From positions 16,268,501 through 16,332,500 of the forward strand of contig OX327684.1 of the NCBI GenBank assembly GCA_946807835.1: DNA of 64,000 nucleotides, written 5' to 3'. Shown here piece after piece: positions 35,197 to 46,979 of this stretch. How positions within the stretch are numbered: the first letter of the stretch is position 1; each line of letters starts with the position of its first letter. The stretch is from Ailanthus altissimus. Lineage: Eukaryota > Streptophyta > Magnoliopsida > Sapindales > Simaroubaceae. The notes beneath the pieces are model-generated. The model did no database searches and was not told the DNA's origin. It saw only the letters and a program-made list of their open reading frames with translations. The translations under genes were made by a program, and so were the position numbers.

Positions 35197-35940
35197 TACT
35201 ACAAGATATTTGACTTTTAGCCACAAAAATTTTAGCCACGAAAAAAATATTGTGACCTATAGTGATCTTTAACTACAAAAATTTAGTTTTGTGGCTAAAT
35301 AATATAAGATAATAAATAAATATTAAAAGAACTATTTAACCACAATTTTTTCGTGGCTAAAAGTATCTTTTAGCCATGACGCTTCTATTCGTGGCTAAAT
35401 GTTGTGATTTTTTGCCACGAATCTAAATGTTGTGGCTAAATGTCACTATATTTAGCCACGAATTAAATTTTATAGCTAAATATATTAATATTTAGCCATG
35501 AAGTCATGAAATGAAACTTCATGGCTAAATGTCAGCATATTTAGCCACGAATTGAAGTTTTGTGGCCAAATATAGTAATATTTAGCCATACAATAAAACT
35601 TCGTAGCAAAATGCAGTAATGTTTAATCATAAACCTTTAATTTGTGGTTAAATGTAGTGACTTTGAGCCACGAAATTTCAATTTGTGGCTAACCGAAGTG
35701 TCTTTTAACCACAAAAACTTAGGTCGTAGCCAAAAGTAGAGATGTTTAGCCACAAAATATGAATTTGTGGCCAAAAGTATAACATTTAGCCACCAACTCT
35801 TAATTCTTGGCTAATAAATTTCCCTTTAAAGCTTTTTACTTCCCGCCAAAAAATTTCACTTCCCACTCAATTATTAGCCACGAATTTGTCCTGGCTAAAA
35901 ATTTAGTCACAGAAAAATCGTGGCTAATACGTTGACTACA
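35197..35940. repeat. CACTA left subterminal repeat array
   Basis: More than twenty copies of the 9-12-bp motif ttagccacraa or its reverse ttygtggctaa within about 740 bp, in alternating orientation, so neighbouring copies form imperfect hairpins. In CACTA elements these motifs bind the TNPA-type protein and bring the ends together. Confidence 0.88.
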
Positions 35941-36920
35941 AAAATATTTCAAATTAAAATTTTAATAATCATAAATATAATTAGACTTAAAATTAGTAAT
36001 TGTCATTTAATTGCATATAATTTTAATTAGAATTATAACATTAGATAGTAATTGAAATTAAAATCTAATTTTAAATTGTAATAATTATAAATTAGAGTTT
36101 GAATTAAAATTGTAATTGTAATAGGAAATATAATAATTAGAATTAAAAATATAATAAGTATAAATGTAAATATAATTTAAATTGTAATTGTAATTATATG
36201 TAATTGCATGTAATTAGTATTAGAATTGAATTCGTAATTATAATTGGATATGTAATAATTATAAATAAATTTTGAATTTAAAATGCAATAATTATAAATG
36301 TAATTGGAATTGTATTGGTATGTAATTAGAATTAGAATTGAAATTGTATTTATAATTCAAAATATAATTATTTAAATTGTAATTTGAATTAGAAATATAA
36401 TAGTTATAAACGTAATTAGAATTTTAATTATATGTAATTAGAGTTAGAATTGGAATCTTTTTTGTAATAAAATTGTAATCATAAAAATTAAAATTTGAAT
36501 AGAAAATATAATAATTATAAACGTAATTAAAATTGAAATTAGAATTGTATGTAATTATTATTAAAATTGAAATCGTAATTGTAATTGAAAATATAATAAT
36601 TAAAATTAAAATTGAATTAGAAAAATAAAAATTATAAAAGTAATTAAAATTGTAATTGTAATTTTATGTAATTATAATTAGAATTGAAATCATAATTATA
36701 ATTAGAAATTTAATAAGTAAAATTGATTCTTTTTTAATTTTTTACGTATAATTAAGTAGTGGTAAAACTAAAAAAAAAGTTGTTGAACAAATATAACATT
36801 TTTAATGAACTTGTAAAACAATTTCAATTGAAAAGATACGAAATAAACATAACTATAATCAAGTTATACTAATATAAAAAGGATTTAAATGATATCTGAT
36901 CGATGCAAATTTAAATACAA

Positions 36921-36957
<37 letters not shown>

Positions 36958-37150
36958 GATTGTGATCTTGTGATATAGGAAAAAGAATAAAATCTGAATA
37001 ATTGGTTTAAGTTATGGAAGAAAGACATGTATATGTGATATTATATATTGCTAGTTATATATGAACTAAAGATATATCTAATATAACTTACTATTGTGAA
37101 TTTCGATAGGGATTCCAATAGAAATTTTATATTGTCTTTCAGCAGGAATT
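35941..37150. repeat. AT-rich degenerate array inside CACTA, left block
   Basis: Nearly pure A/T/G sequence of the form taattagaattgaaattgtaattataa repeated irregularly to about 36720, then anonymous AT-rich DNA with a (TA)n microsatellite at about 36922-36952. No coding. Similar arrays lie at 44890-45751 and 50405-51090. Confidence 0.7.
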
Positions 37151-37155
37151 GAATG

Positions 37156-38201
37156 TATTCCCCCCCCCCCCCCCCCAAAAAAAATCACATTTTAGGCCTA
37201 AGGCCTCCAGGCCCAAGAGAGGTCAGCTCCTAAGGGTTCAGCCAGTTGTTTTCTTATGGAACATCGTCCTTAAAAGCCTACCACACCTTGTAGAACAGCC
37301 CACTCTGAAGACAAACCCATGGCCATCAGACCGAGCCTTGGTAAGGCTAGACAGCGAAGAACCTGCCTGGATTCAAAGGACCTGAACGACAATCTAAAGC
37401 ACCTGCTCAGTAGAATAGGCTAGGATATGGCCAAAACTACCTTTTACACACTAACTAGATAGGTTCATCTCAGCGCCTGTATAATCAACGAAGAAACCAG
37501 GTCAGAACAGACATCAAGTCAACTGTCTGCCAAACAGGCCAACCAGGTATAGCCAATGAAGTTACTAGAAGACCAACTCTTTGAGAAGACCTTGGATCAT
37601 GGTCAAGCGAATAGGAAGATACTACTAGAAAACTAACTCGAGCATATTGAACTTAGCCTCACACTTAACCAAATCCATCGGTGAAGACGGGCATAAGGAT
37701 ATGCAAAGTTAAAAGCAGAGTCAGAAGCATGTTAGAAGAATATCTATGGAAGAATATTTGGCGTGTGACAGAAATACAGCAGAAAGAGGATACCTAAAAA
37801 GTTTTCTGAAGATCAGTACAATAAAATAGAGAGAGAGAGACACAGAAGCAAGGGTTGATACCCTAGATAATGCTTAAGACATAGAAGAACCAGAGAGAGA
37901 GAGAGAAAAAAAAAAGGTATTTTTTTCCTTTATTCTTCAACATTATCTACTTAACCATTTTACCTACCTCCCACCATAACCATTATGACTTAAGCATCGG
38001 AGAGTATTCGCTGGAACCCACCCCGGCACGACCATCACAATAATTGTGCTTATATTTTATAGGTTCTACCATAGTCGACGAGGAATAGAAGACCCAAGCT
38101 TTTGCAAACAAGCCCAACCAGGACGAGGCCTAATTATTGATTCTCACTAACAAATAAATTCAAAGCTCGTTAGTCCGAAGAACTATTTTTTCCAATTAAT
38201 A
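37156..38201 (+). repeat. Gypsy-A 5' LTR
   Basis: Starts TATTC followed by a run of C (17 in all, 37160-37176) and eight A. It ends CCAATTAATA. It matches 43576-44649. The ORF 37149-37385 is a chance frame. Confidence 0.88.
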
Positions 38202-38206
38202 GTTTT

Positions 38207-38220
38207 TGGTGCCGTCTGTG
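38207..38220 (+). other. Gypsy-A primer binding site
   Basis: TGGTGCCGTCTGTG five bases after the LTR end. Gypsy-B has the related TGGCATCGTCTGTGG at the same place. This is the site usual in Tat-type gypsy elements. Confidence 0.8.
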
Positions 38221-39600
38221 AAAATCAGAACAAAAAGCTTTATCCAAGAAGATGATAGGTGGTTATAGCAAAACAGTTATCTATAAGTAGAAACCCCATC
38301 ACTGGAGAGCGAAGCCTGAACCTAAACTAGAATAGAGGCTACGAAAATAAGCCTATTCATCAATTAGAGAGCTCGCTACCACTTAAGATATGGGCAAAGC
38401 TGAGGACCCTAAGAGAAGAAAGAGAAGAACTGAGACAGTTTATGACTGAGTTTATCAAAAGTAAAAGGAGGGAGACGAAGAACGATGGCAGAAGAAAATC
38501 TCAGGTGAAGATTCAGGAGCAAACAGATCGGGGACCTTACACGCCTTGGCCTGAGCAACCAGGCTAAGTCAGGCATCCTCCTCCCCCCGAGAGAAAGGTG
38601 ACCCAGATTGGAGATTCTAAGTAAGCGATGAGGAAAAAACCATCTACTGAACAATGATAACACCAATAAGACGAGCTGGGCCTAGAAGACAATTCACGAT
38701 TTAAAGGAAAAGTTAAAGAGTCTCTTTGAGGAGAAGGGGAAGAAAGATCAACCTCCCACGAAGAAGACAGAGAGGGAGAGGAGATCGTTGCTAATAAATA
38801 AGTTGAGAAATGAGAAGCTCTCAAACGAGTTTCAACTTTCAAACCTACCCACTTATAGAGAAGTTATTGACCCCAACCACTACGTTGATCAGATTACCAA
38901 CTTGCTATCAATTGTGGGGCTAAGGTAGGACTAAATGTGCAGACTCTTTCACATGAACTTGGAGGGACCTGCTCTACTCTAGTACAGAGGCTTGAAACAG
39001 TGTAGTGTCACCTCTTACCATGAGCTGACTGAGAAGTTCGGACAGCACTTTCGAGGTTCATGTAAGGCAGCTAAAGGCCCGTAGCAACTCAAGCAGGTTA
39101 GGCAGGGTAAAGGTGAGAGCTTTAGAAATTTCATCCAGAGATTTCATAATGAGGTAAGGGAAGGACCCCTCCCCTCCTCACAAACTAGCATAATATACCG
39201 AACAACTGAAGGAATAATGGGCCTGAAAATCGAAAAGATCATAGGCCAAACAGGTTTCGTCTGAGCAACCCTCTCGGGTAACCTCAAAGCTCAAAAGACC
39301 ATGATGAATGCTCGATCAAAGAGAAAAGGGTAGCTCATGTCAAAAAAAATTTTCCCATACTATGCCACTTAAAGATATTTATGAAGCAATTCAGAATAGA
39401 GGTCTGCTCAATAAAAATTTCAAAGAAAATGAAGTAAAGCAGCAAGCAGATTCAAAGAAATGGTGCGACATGCATAGGAGGCCGAAACATACTATGGGGG
39501 AATGCTCAAAATTAAGGAAACATGTTGATGCACTAATAAGAAATGGGTACCTGAAAGAATTATGAGCTGATAGACAACTCCTCACTTCCGTTAACCAATC
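38221..39600 (+). pseudogene. Gypsy-A GAG
   Basis: A charged N-terminal part (about 38390-38820), then YREVIDPNHYVDQITNLLSI, LEGPALL and YRGLKQCSVTSYHELTEKFGQHFRG, the retrotransposon gag domain with L.G.A..WY..L in degenerate form. The ORF 39308-39565 contains CDMHRRPKHTMGECSKLRKHVDALIRNGYL, a zinc-knuckle-like segment typical of Tat gag. Stops at about 38975 and 39090 break it. Opposite-strand ORFs at 38409-38842 and 39391-39618 are shadows. Confidence 0.87.
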
Positions 39601-39639
39601 CAGAGGGTCGAACCCCAACCCCGTCGTAATTATTTTTGA

Positions 39640-40420
39640 TAGACCCCCATTGACAGGAGATTCAAATAAGCTGCAGATGAATTACTCCAAGTATTCAATG
39701 ATGGCACATCAAGTTATGTACAACACTCCTCTAGCTGAAAAATCTAAGTTACAATAGGAGGTGCTGATCATGTCCATAGAGTAAGACACGTAGGGAGTCA
39801 ATTACCCCCGACAAAGCACTTGTAATAGAAGTGCTGGTGGCAGGTGAGAACATAAACAAAGTATTTGTCGATTCAGGTAGCTCAGTCAACATAATCTTTA
39901 GAGAAACTTTAGATGAGCTAAAAATCAAGAACTCGCAAATAGAAGAAAGTCAGACACTACTGCAGGGGTTCGTAGACAGCTGTGTGATGCTAGTTGGAGT
40001 AATGGTTTTGTCCCTCACCATTGGATAGAGGCCATACAAAAAATCGTGATGACCAAATTTATGGTAGTCAATCAGCCCTTTCTGTACAAGATCCTCCTCA
40101 AGCGGCCATTTATGGTAAGTACGAATGCTACTCTGTCTATTCATTATTTAAAGTTCAAATTTTTGATAAAAGAGAGAATTGGATTAGTTTTAGGAGATCA
40201 GAAGGCAGCTAAAAGTTGTTACGCGGTGACAGCGAGAAGGGCATTCTATATTTCTGTTGTTGACCGAAATAAGGAAGTCAACAGATCACCAAAGCCAATG
40301 AAAGAATTGCAAGACGTACAGGTCAGAACTGGAAAACCTAAAAAAGTGGTTAAAATTGAGTCTCAGTTAGAGCAAGGGGTTAAGGGAGGGTTGACTCAAC
40401 TGGTTCACAAATTCTGAGGT
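39640..40420 (+). pseudogene. Gypsy-A aspartic protease
   Basis: HDALVIEVLVAG-like lead, then KVFVDSGSSVNIIFRETLDEL (about 39860-39920), the DSGSS active site of Tat proteases. Then MVVNQPFLYKILLKRPFM at about 40060 and STNATLSIHYLKFKFLI in a shifted frame. The catalytic D-S-G is present, but frame changes near 40025 prevent a full domain. Confidence 0.87.
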
Positions 40421-41165
40421 GTCTTGGCTTGGACCCACAAAAACATTACTGAAATTGACCCCAAACTGGCTTTCCACAGGTTAACCATCAACCTCACTTT
40501 TCGACTGATTAAGCAGAAAAGAAAAATCTTTAACCATGAGCGAAATGAGGCTGTAGCGGCAGAAATAAAGAAATTATTAGCAGCAGGTTTTATTACGAAA
40601 GTCCATTACCCTGACTGGTTGACCAACGTTGTAATGGTAAAGAATGCTAAAAAAAATGAAGGATATGTATGGACTTCACCAATTTGAATAAGACATGTTC
40701 GAAGGATAGCTTTTCCCTCCCAAAGATCGACCAGTTTGTGGATGCTACAGCTAGTATGGGCTACTGAGTTTCATGGATGCCTTTTCTAACTATAATAATA
40801 TTTCGATGTTTCTTCCTTGACCAGGAGAAAATGTCATTTATCACTCATTGGGGGACATACTGCTATCAAGTAATGTCGTTTCAATTAAGAATGCTAGAGC
40901 TACTTACCAGAGGTTAATGAATAACCTCTTCAAAAACCTGATCTGCGAGAATATGAAAGTCTACATGGATGATATGATAGCCAAGTCCAAGAAGATGGAG
41001 AACCACGTGGTAGATCTGAGATAAGTTTTTATTATATTAAAGGAGAACATAATAAAAGCTGAACCCAGAAAAGTGTACTTTTGAGGTGAAGTCTGAGAAA
41101 TATTTGGGCTTCATGGTGAGCCAGAGAGGGATAGAAGCCAACCCAGATAAAGTCTGAGCCATTCT
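40421..41165 (+). pseudogene. Gypsy-A reverse transcriptase
   Basis: WTHKNITEIDPKLAFHRLTIN, then HERNEAVAAEIKKLLAAGFITKVHYPDWLTNVVMVKNA, VCVDFTNLN-type segment, SLPKIDQFVDATA, and NARATYQRLMN followed by VYMDDMIAKSK (the catalytic Y.DD box, about 40959-40973). Frames change at about 40680 and 40880. The usual order of Tat RT is complete, and the polymerase box is intact. Confidence 0.9.
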
Positions 41166-42210
41166 AGAAATAAGGTCCCCAAGCACAATAAAGGAGATTC
41201 AGCGGCTCATATGAAGGATTGCAGCCCTGAACAAGTTCATCTTCAAGGCCACAGATAAGTGCTTCACTTTCTTCCAAGCAATAAAAAAGAAGGAAAAGAA
41301 TAAGTGGACAAAAGAATGTGAATAGGCCTTCAAACAATTGAAGACTTACCTTTCTGAGTAAGTACACTTAGCTGTCTTTATGCAATGAGAGGCATTAGTG
41401 TTGTACCTATGAGTCTTGGAATAAGTTGTGAGCTCAGTACTGGTCAAAGAAGAAGAAAGGGTGCAGCAGCCAGTATATTACGTAAGTAAATACTTCACCA
41501 GCCCGAAAGCTCGGTATCCTCCCTCTGAGAAGTTAGCTCTGGCCCTGATCGTGTCAAGAAGAAAATTGTGGCCCTACTTTTAAGCACACACTATCATTGT
41601 GCAGACTAATCTGCTATTTAGGCAGATCCCGCATAAGCCAAACCTATTTAGCCAATTGGTTATACTGGCCATGGAACTGAGTGAGTTTGACATTCACTAT
41701 AAGCCCTAAACAGCTATAAAGGGGAAGGCTTTGGCCAATTTTATAGCCAAATGCTCCTATGAGTCAATAGAGATGGAGGAGACGGGTGCCTAAACCCCTG
41801 ATCAAGTTTTAGAAAAGTAGTTGCTCTACATTGACTGAGAGTCTAACCTGCAAAGAAGTAGAGCCTAGGTCGTTCTCATGAGCCCTAAGGGAGACGAGGT
41901 CAGTTATGCAATCTGCTTTGAGTTTAAGGCCTTGAATAATAAGGCAGAATATAAAGCTCTCCTTGTCGAATTAAAAGTAGCTCGGGCACTGGCTGTAAAT
42001 GAGGTGTTAATAAAAAGTGACTTCCAGTTGGTGGTGAATCAAGTCAATGAAAACTTTGAGGCCAGAGAAGAAAAAATGGCCGCATATCTGGTGAAAGTAA
42101 GAAGCTTGACCATCCAATTCAAAGAAGTGAAAGTGAAACTGATCTCAAGGAATGAGAATCACTGGGCAGACGTCATTGCCCAAATGGCGTCAGTCGAAGA
42201 TGCTTAGTTA
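41166..42210 (+). pseudogene. Gypsy-A RNaseH region
   Basis: A degenerate RT-linked RNaseH is followed by a second RNaseH-like domain: SPKGDEVSYAICFEFKALNNKAEYKALLVELKVARAL (NN.AEYEALL motif), IKSDFQLVVNQVNENFEAREEKMAAYL and LISRNENHWADVIAQMAS at 41878-42207. Having this additional archaeal-type-like RNaseH is characteristic of Tat elements. Confidence 0.88.
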
Positions 42211-42888
42211 CCCCGAATGGTCCCTGTGGAACTCATATTGGAGCCCAGCATCTAAGAGGATGAGCAGATCATATTGATCGAGTCAGGCCCGAGCTAGATA
42301 GACCCCATCAAGGACTACATTTTGAATAAGGTAATTCCAATCGATAAAAAAGAAGCCCATAGAATTAAATAGCGAGCCATCAGATACTCGATAATCAACC
42401 GAGTGTTATACCAGAGATGCTTCTCACACCCCCTATATGATATGTCTAGGCCTCTTAGAAGTAAAGCGAGTCTTGAGGAAAATCCACGAAGAAGTCTGTG
42501 GTAATCACTCAGGAACGAAAGCACTGGCTTACAAAATATTCAGGACTAGATATTACTGGTTGACCACTGTTCATGATGCTAAAAGCCTGGTTCAATGCTG
42601 CGATGCATATTAAAGTTTATTGACAAGATCCAAGCACCTGCGAAAGAGCTGACCACAATCAGTAGGCCCTGACCGTTCGCCCAATAGGGGCTCAACTTGA
42701 TCAGACCTTTACCCCGAGGCAAGAGGTCTTATAAATATATAGTCGTGACAGTTGACTATTTTACCAAATGGATCGAGGCCAAGCCTCCATCAAAGATAAC
42801 GGAAAAAAACATTTGGGATTTTGTTTGGAGGAACGTGATCTGTCGGTACAGAATCCCTCACTATCATTATCGACCATGGGAAGCCTGA
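42211..42888 (+). pseudogene. Gypsy-A integrase, truncated
   Basis: PIKDYILNKVIPIDKKEAHRIK, then IINRVLYQRCFSHPL (N-terminal zinc-binding side), then RPLPRGKRSYKYIVVTVDYFTKWIEAKPPSKI and FVWRNVICRYRIP (first D of the triad and beyond). It ends at about 42888, before the second D and E. The following sequence is the antisense ORF region, so a deletion removed the C-terminal part. Confidence 0.9.
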
Positions 42889-42889
42889 G

Positions 42890-43387
42890 GCCCAGCCTCA
42901 AGAACTCTACATGGATGGCTATCTCGCCACTGATAGGGCTTCTCGGGTAATCATCCTCAGTGGGTAGCCTAAGGGTGACTAACTTAGAAATATTGTAGGA
43001 ATGCCTAGAGTGACCCAAGTCGACCTCATTCAAGCAAGATGTACGGTACCTAATGTCTAGCTCAAAATCTACCACCTCCACAGCACTAGCATTCTCAGGG
43101 TCTTCTGGGTCATTACCCTCTCCCTCTCTAATGTTAAAAACCTGCTCGGCCTCAATAATTATCACTCCTGAAGAAAAGGGTATGTCACCTGCTGAGGTGG
43201 ACGCCCTTCCACTATTTTTGGCCCCACTACTTCTCCTGACCAATGAGACCTCTGGGGTCACCTTCTCCTCCTCCTCAGCCATGTTTACGACTGAAAAACT
43301 TAAGTTGTCTCTAGATGCCATCAAAACACAAAACTGTTTCCTAAAAGCTACAGATACTACAGGATAAGGACAAAAGCAATCAGTCAT
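42890..43387 (-). pseudogene. Gypsy-A antisense ORF (aORF) fragment
   Basis: Part of the minus-strand frame 42761-43387. It has an acidic segment (MAEEEEKVTPEV), then LVTLRLPTEDDYPRSPISGEIAIHVEFLRLGLRLPM. This resembles the N-terminal part of the proteins annotated as putative gypsy-type transposon or plant-mobile-domain-like, which are encoded antisense between pol and the 3' LTR in Tat/Retand elements. Downstream of about 42900 (towards the stop) the frame reads antisense to integrase and is a shadow. Function of aORF proteins is unknown. Confidence 0.72.
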
Positions 43388-43575
43388 ACCTAGAAAATAC
43401 TAAACAAAGAAAAGCAAAAAATGAACATAAAAAATATGTAAGAGCAACCAAAGCAAGAAAATAGTAGCAAAAATCCATAAAATGCCCTAAAAACTACAAA
43501 TCTACCAAGAAAACAAAGGCAATATCTAGCAATAGAAGCCCGCCCTAGATGAAAAAATACCAAAGAAAAAAATAT
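43388..43575 (+). other. Gypsy-A 3' non-coding with A-rich tract
   Basis: Purine/A-rich sequence up to the 3' LTR (caaagaaaaaaata before TTGCC). It could include the polypurine tract; no coding. Confidence 0.4.
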
Positions 43576-44649
43576 TGCCACGAAAAAAGAGGCAAAAAGA
43601 AAAATATCACATTTTGGGCCTAATGCCTCTAGGCCTAAGAGAAGTCAGCTCTTAAAGGCCCAACTAGATGTTTTCTTATAGAACAACCCTTATCAGAGCC
43701 CGTTACTCCTTGCAGGACAGCCCACTCTGAAAATAAGCCTCATGAAAATAGCCATCGGGCTAGGCCCTGACAGGGCTAGACAGTAGAGAGCCTGCCCGAA
43801 TTCAAAGGACCCAATATGCAATCTGAAGCACTTGCTTGGTAGAAAAGACCAGGATACGGCCAAATCACCCTTTACACACTAACCAAATCAGCTCATCTCA
43901 GCACTTGCGTGATCAATGAAGAAACTGGGTCAGAACAGACATCAAGTTGGCTGTCTACCGAACAGGCCAACCAGTATAGCCAATGAAGTCACTAGAAGAC
44001 CAACTCTTTGAGAAGATCTCGGATCACGGCCAAGCCAAATAGGAAGATACTACTCGAACATTAACCTGAGCAGATCGAACTTAACCAAATCCACAGGCGA
44101 AGACAGGCATAAAGAATATGCTTAACATATGTCGGAAAGATACCTTGCATGTGATAGAAGCACAGTAAAAGCAAAGTTAGAAGCATGTCAAAAGAAGATC
44201 TGCAGAAGAATTTTTAGTGTGTGACAGAAACACGGTAGAATGAGGATACCCAAAAAGTCCTTTAAAGATCAGTACTATAAAAAAAAAAGACACACAAAAG
44301 CGGGGGTTGATACCCTAGATGATGCTCAAGAAATAGAAGAACTAGATAGAGAGAGAAAAATGTTCTTTTTTTCTTTATTCTTCAGCATTTTTTGCTTAAC
44401 CTTTTTACCAGCCTCACACCATAAAAATTCTTTCTAACTTAAGCATCAAAGAGTTTTCGCCGAAACCCACCCTGGTGAGAATATCACAATAATTGTGCTT
44501 GTATTTTGCAAGTTCTACCGTAGCCGACGAGGAAGAGAAGACCCAAGCTTTTGCAAGCAAACTCAACCAAGACGAGGCCCAAGTGCTTATTCTTGCTAAC
44601 AAATAAATTCAAAACTAGTTGACCTGAAGAACCATTTTTTCGATCAATA
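43576..44649 (+). repeat. Gypsy-A 3' LTR
   Basis: Collinear with the 5' LTR from the tcacatttt.ggcctaa segment (43608) to CGATCAATA (44649). The C-run of the 5' LTR is absent here, so the exact start is uncertain by a few bases. ORFs 44240-44437 and 44414-44738 are chance frames. Confidence 0.86.
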
Positions 44650-44654
44650 GAATG

Positions 44655-44889
44655 AATAAAAATAAAGAGGTGAAATAAATAAATAAAGAACAATTCAAAA
44701 AAAGGTTTGAAAAAGAGAAATGGAAGAAACAAAGTCATACGGATTTATAAAAATTAAGGGGTGCACAAAAGTCCCGTCCTAAAATTTTCAGAATGGGATG
44801 GAGATCGAGACATATTCGGGATAAGAAATGAGGGACTCAAATTTTCTTGTCCCATCCCGAATTGGGTCCCATCCTAGACACGAATTTTT
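44655..44889. other. CACTA interior with possible half MITE
   Basis: Around 44757-44885, ggggtgcacaaaagtcccgtcc followed by a GC-richer stretch with several gggat/atccc motifs resembles one end of a hAT-type MITE. I could not find the other end, so this is only a candidate. Confidence 0.3.
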
Positions 44890-45746
44890 TTTATCTAAAT
44901 ATTTTTATAAAAAAATAATTAAAAACTGAATTTTAGTAGTTACTTAATAAATTATAAGTTAATCTAATGTAATTTTTATAATTTTACGAATTAATTAATA
45001 AATTTTAATTTTTTAAAATATTTCATCTTAATTTGTATTCATAACTTTATTTAAGCAAATTGATATTGAAGACTAATTAAACTATCAATATTAAATTAGA
45101 TTTGTAATTACAACATTTAACGTAATTAAAAGTGAAACTAAAATTATATTTAATTTAATTAAAATAAAATTAGATTTGAAATTATAATATTTAATATAGT
45201 TAAAATTAAAATTGGATTTGGATTATAACATGTAAAAAAATTGATATTAGAATTGGAATCGAAATTATAATATTTAACATAGTTAAAAATAAAATAAAAT
45301 TTGAATTATAATATTTAACGTAATCGAAATTAGAATTGTAGAATTATAATATTTAACGTAATTGAAATTTAAATTTGATTTGCGATTTGAAATAATAATA
45401 TTTAGCGTAATTGAAATTAGAATTAGAATTAAAATTTTAATATTTAAAGTAATTGAAATTAAATTGGTAATCAAAATTAGAATATTTAATGTAATTAAAA
45501 TTAAAATTGGATTTGTAATTTAAAATTATGACATCTAACGTAATAGAAATTGAATTTGAATTTGGATTATAATATTTAATAAAGTTAAAATTAGAATTGT
45601 AATTGAAATTATAACATTTAATATAGATAAAATTAAAATTGAATTTAGATTATAACATTTGATGTAATTGAAATTAGAATTAGAATGGAATTATAATATT
45701 TAACATAATTGAAATTAGAATTGAAATTAGAATTGAAATTAAAATT
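44890..45746. repeat. AT-rich degenerate array inside CACTA, middle block
   Basis: An irregular tandem repeat with the recurring core attataatatttaacgtaat followed by tgaaattagaattg, spaced roughly 40-65 bp. It is interrupted by Gypsy-B and continues at 50405 after the target duplication ATAAC (45747-45751). It has no coding content; the ORF at 45283-45474 is a reading of the repeat. Confidence 0.8.
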
Positions 45747-45751
45747 ATAAC

Positions 45752-46668
45752 TGTTGACCTGAAGAAGTAGTTCCCCAGATCAATGAGCCTTAAATTTGTT
45801 AAGGGGGAATCGAGCTTTGGGCCTTGTCTGGACTAGATCAATAGGTACAGGCTTGGGTTTTCTATTTCCCGCAAACTGTGGAGAGGGGTCTGCAATGACA
45901 ACACGCACACAAGCTCAAATGTGGTCTTGTCTGGGTAGGTTCCGACGAAGACGCTCCAATGCTTAAGTCAGAAAATTGAATTTTTTCTCTCTTAAAAAAT
46001 ATGATAAAATAGGAATAAAATGTTCTTCGGGGGACGGGGGGTATACTCTTTTTCCTTTTTTCTTCTCTTTTTGTTCTATGGGGATTTTTTCATCATCCTC
46101 TGCCACGTCTCCTTCTTTTTCCTTTTATAGTGATAGCCTTTCAAGGACTTTTTAGGCTTTCATCTGCAGTATTTTTGTCTTGCGCTGGATATTTCCTACT
46201 GTACTTCTGACACACACCAGGTATCTTCATATTGCCCCCCTAACATACGCCAAATATCTTTCCATAAATTTTCTATCCCCGTTCTTATCCTATGTTAGAT
46301 GTCACTTCTAATATGCTAAGCATATTCCTTAGGTTTGTCTCTGCCGGCGTTTTTGGTTCAAGCAGAGCTTATTTTGGTCGGCTAGGGTCAGATTTCGAAC
46401 AACTCTCCTTTACTGGTTTGATATTGATGCGGAACTCCTATAACGAAGTTGCGGAATGTAATCAGTACCTACTCGGCTGTAGTTGTATTATGGTCAACTT
46501 ATGCCGAATTGATTTTATCATTAATCGACCAAATTCCCCGCATCCGAACCAGTTTTGTTGCTCTGTCGCATTTAGGCCCATTGGCTATTGCTCTTGGGCC
46601 TGCCTTGGTTGAATTCTAAGACCTTGGGCCTAAGGCTGGGAAAAGGGAGAATTTTCTGGGGGGAAACA
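45752..46668 (-). repeat. Gypsy-B 3' LTR
   Basis: Plus-strand left end TGTTGACCTG, right end GGGGAAACA. It aligns with 49488-50404 end to end; most differences noticed are C/T or G/A changes. The ORF 46292-46612 is a chance frame. Confidence 0.92.
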
Positions 46669-46979
46669 GGGGTCTGCCAGTTTCTAGTTTTGATTTATCA
46701 TAACTAAAAACTTTATTCTGGTCTGGTCGGTCTGTATTGCTCTCCGGGTCCCCCACTTTATCTATTGTCATCTTTCATCTGAGCCGACCAACTTTGTTCG
46801 CTCTAAGCAGCTTCATGATCAGGTCTGAATTTTGACAAAGTTAAAGCAGGTGGGATTATTGTGGTGTCATCATAGCGACCTGAAAAGTCGTTGCCACGTG
46901 GTGGTGGTTTTTCCTTTGTGCATTTGCTTGCTTTGACTTCGCATTTTTCTGCAGTCCATTTTCCTCTTTCCTCGGTTTC

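Larger units (their letters stand above)
37156..44649 (+). mobile_element. Gypsy-A, Tat-type Ty3/gypsy retrotransposon
   Basis: Plus-strand gypsy with LTRs 37156-38201 and about 43576-44649, target duplication GAATG (37151-37155 and 44650-44654). Primer site TGGTGCCGTCTGTG at 38207-38220. Order GAG, zinc knuckle, PR, RT, RNaseH, INT places it in Ty3/gypsy. The sequences CDMHRRPKHTMGECSKLRKHVDALI, VFVDSGSSVNIIF and VTVDYFTKWIEAKP, plus an antisense ORF before the 3' LTR, indicate the Tat/Retand lineage. Frameshifts and stops throughout; integrase is truncated. Confidence 0.93.

Noticed and set aside
38409..38842. Two minus-strand ORFs rich in Ser/Arg/Leu
   Set aside because: They are antisense shadows of Gypsy-A GAG.
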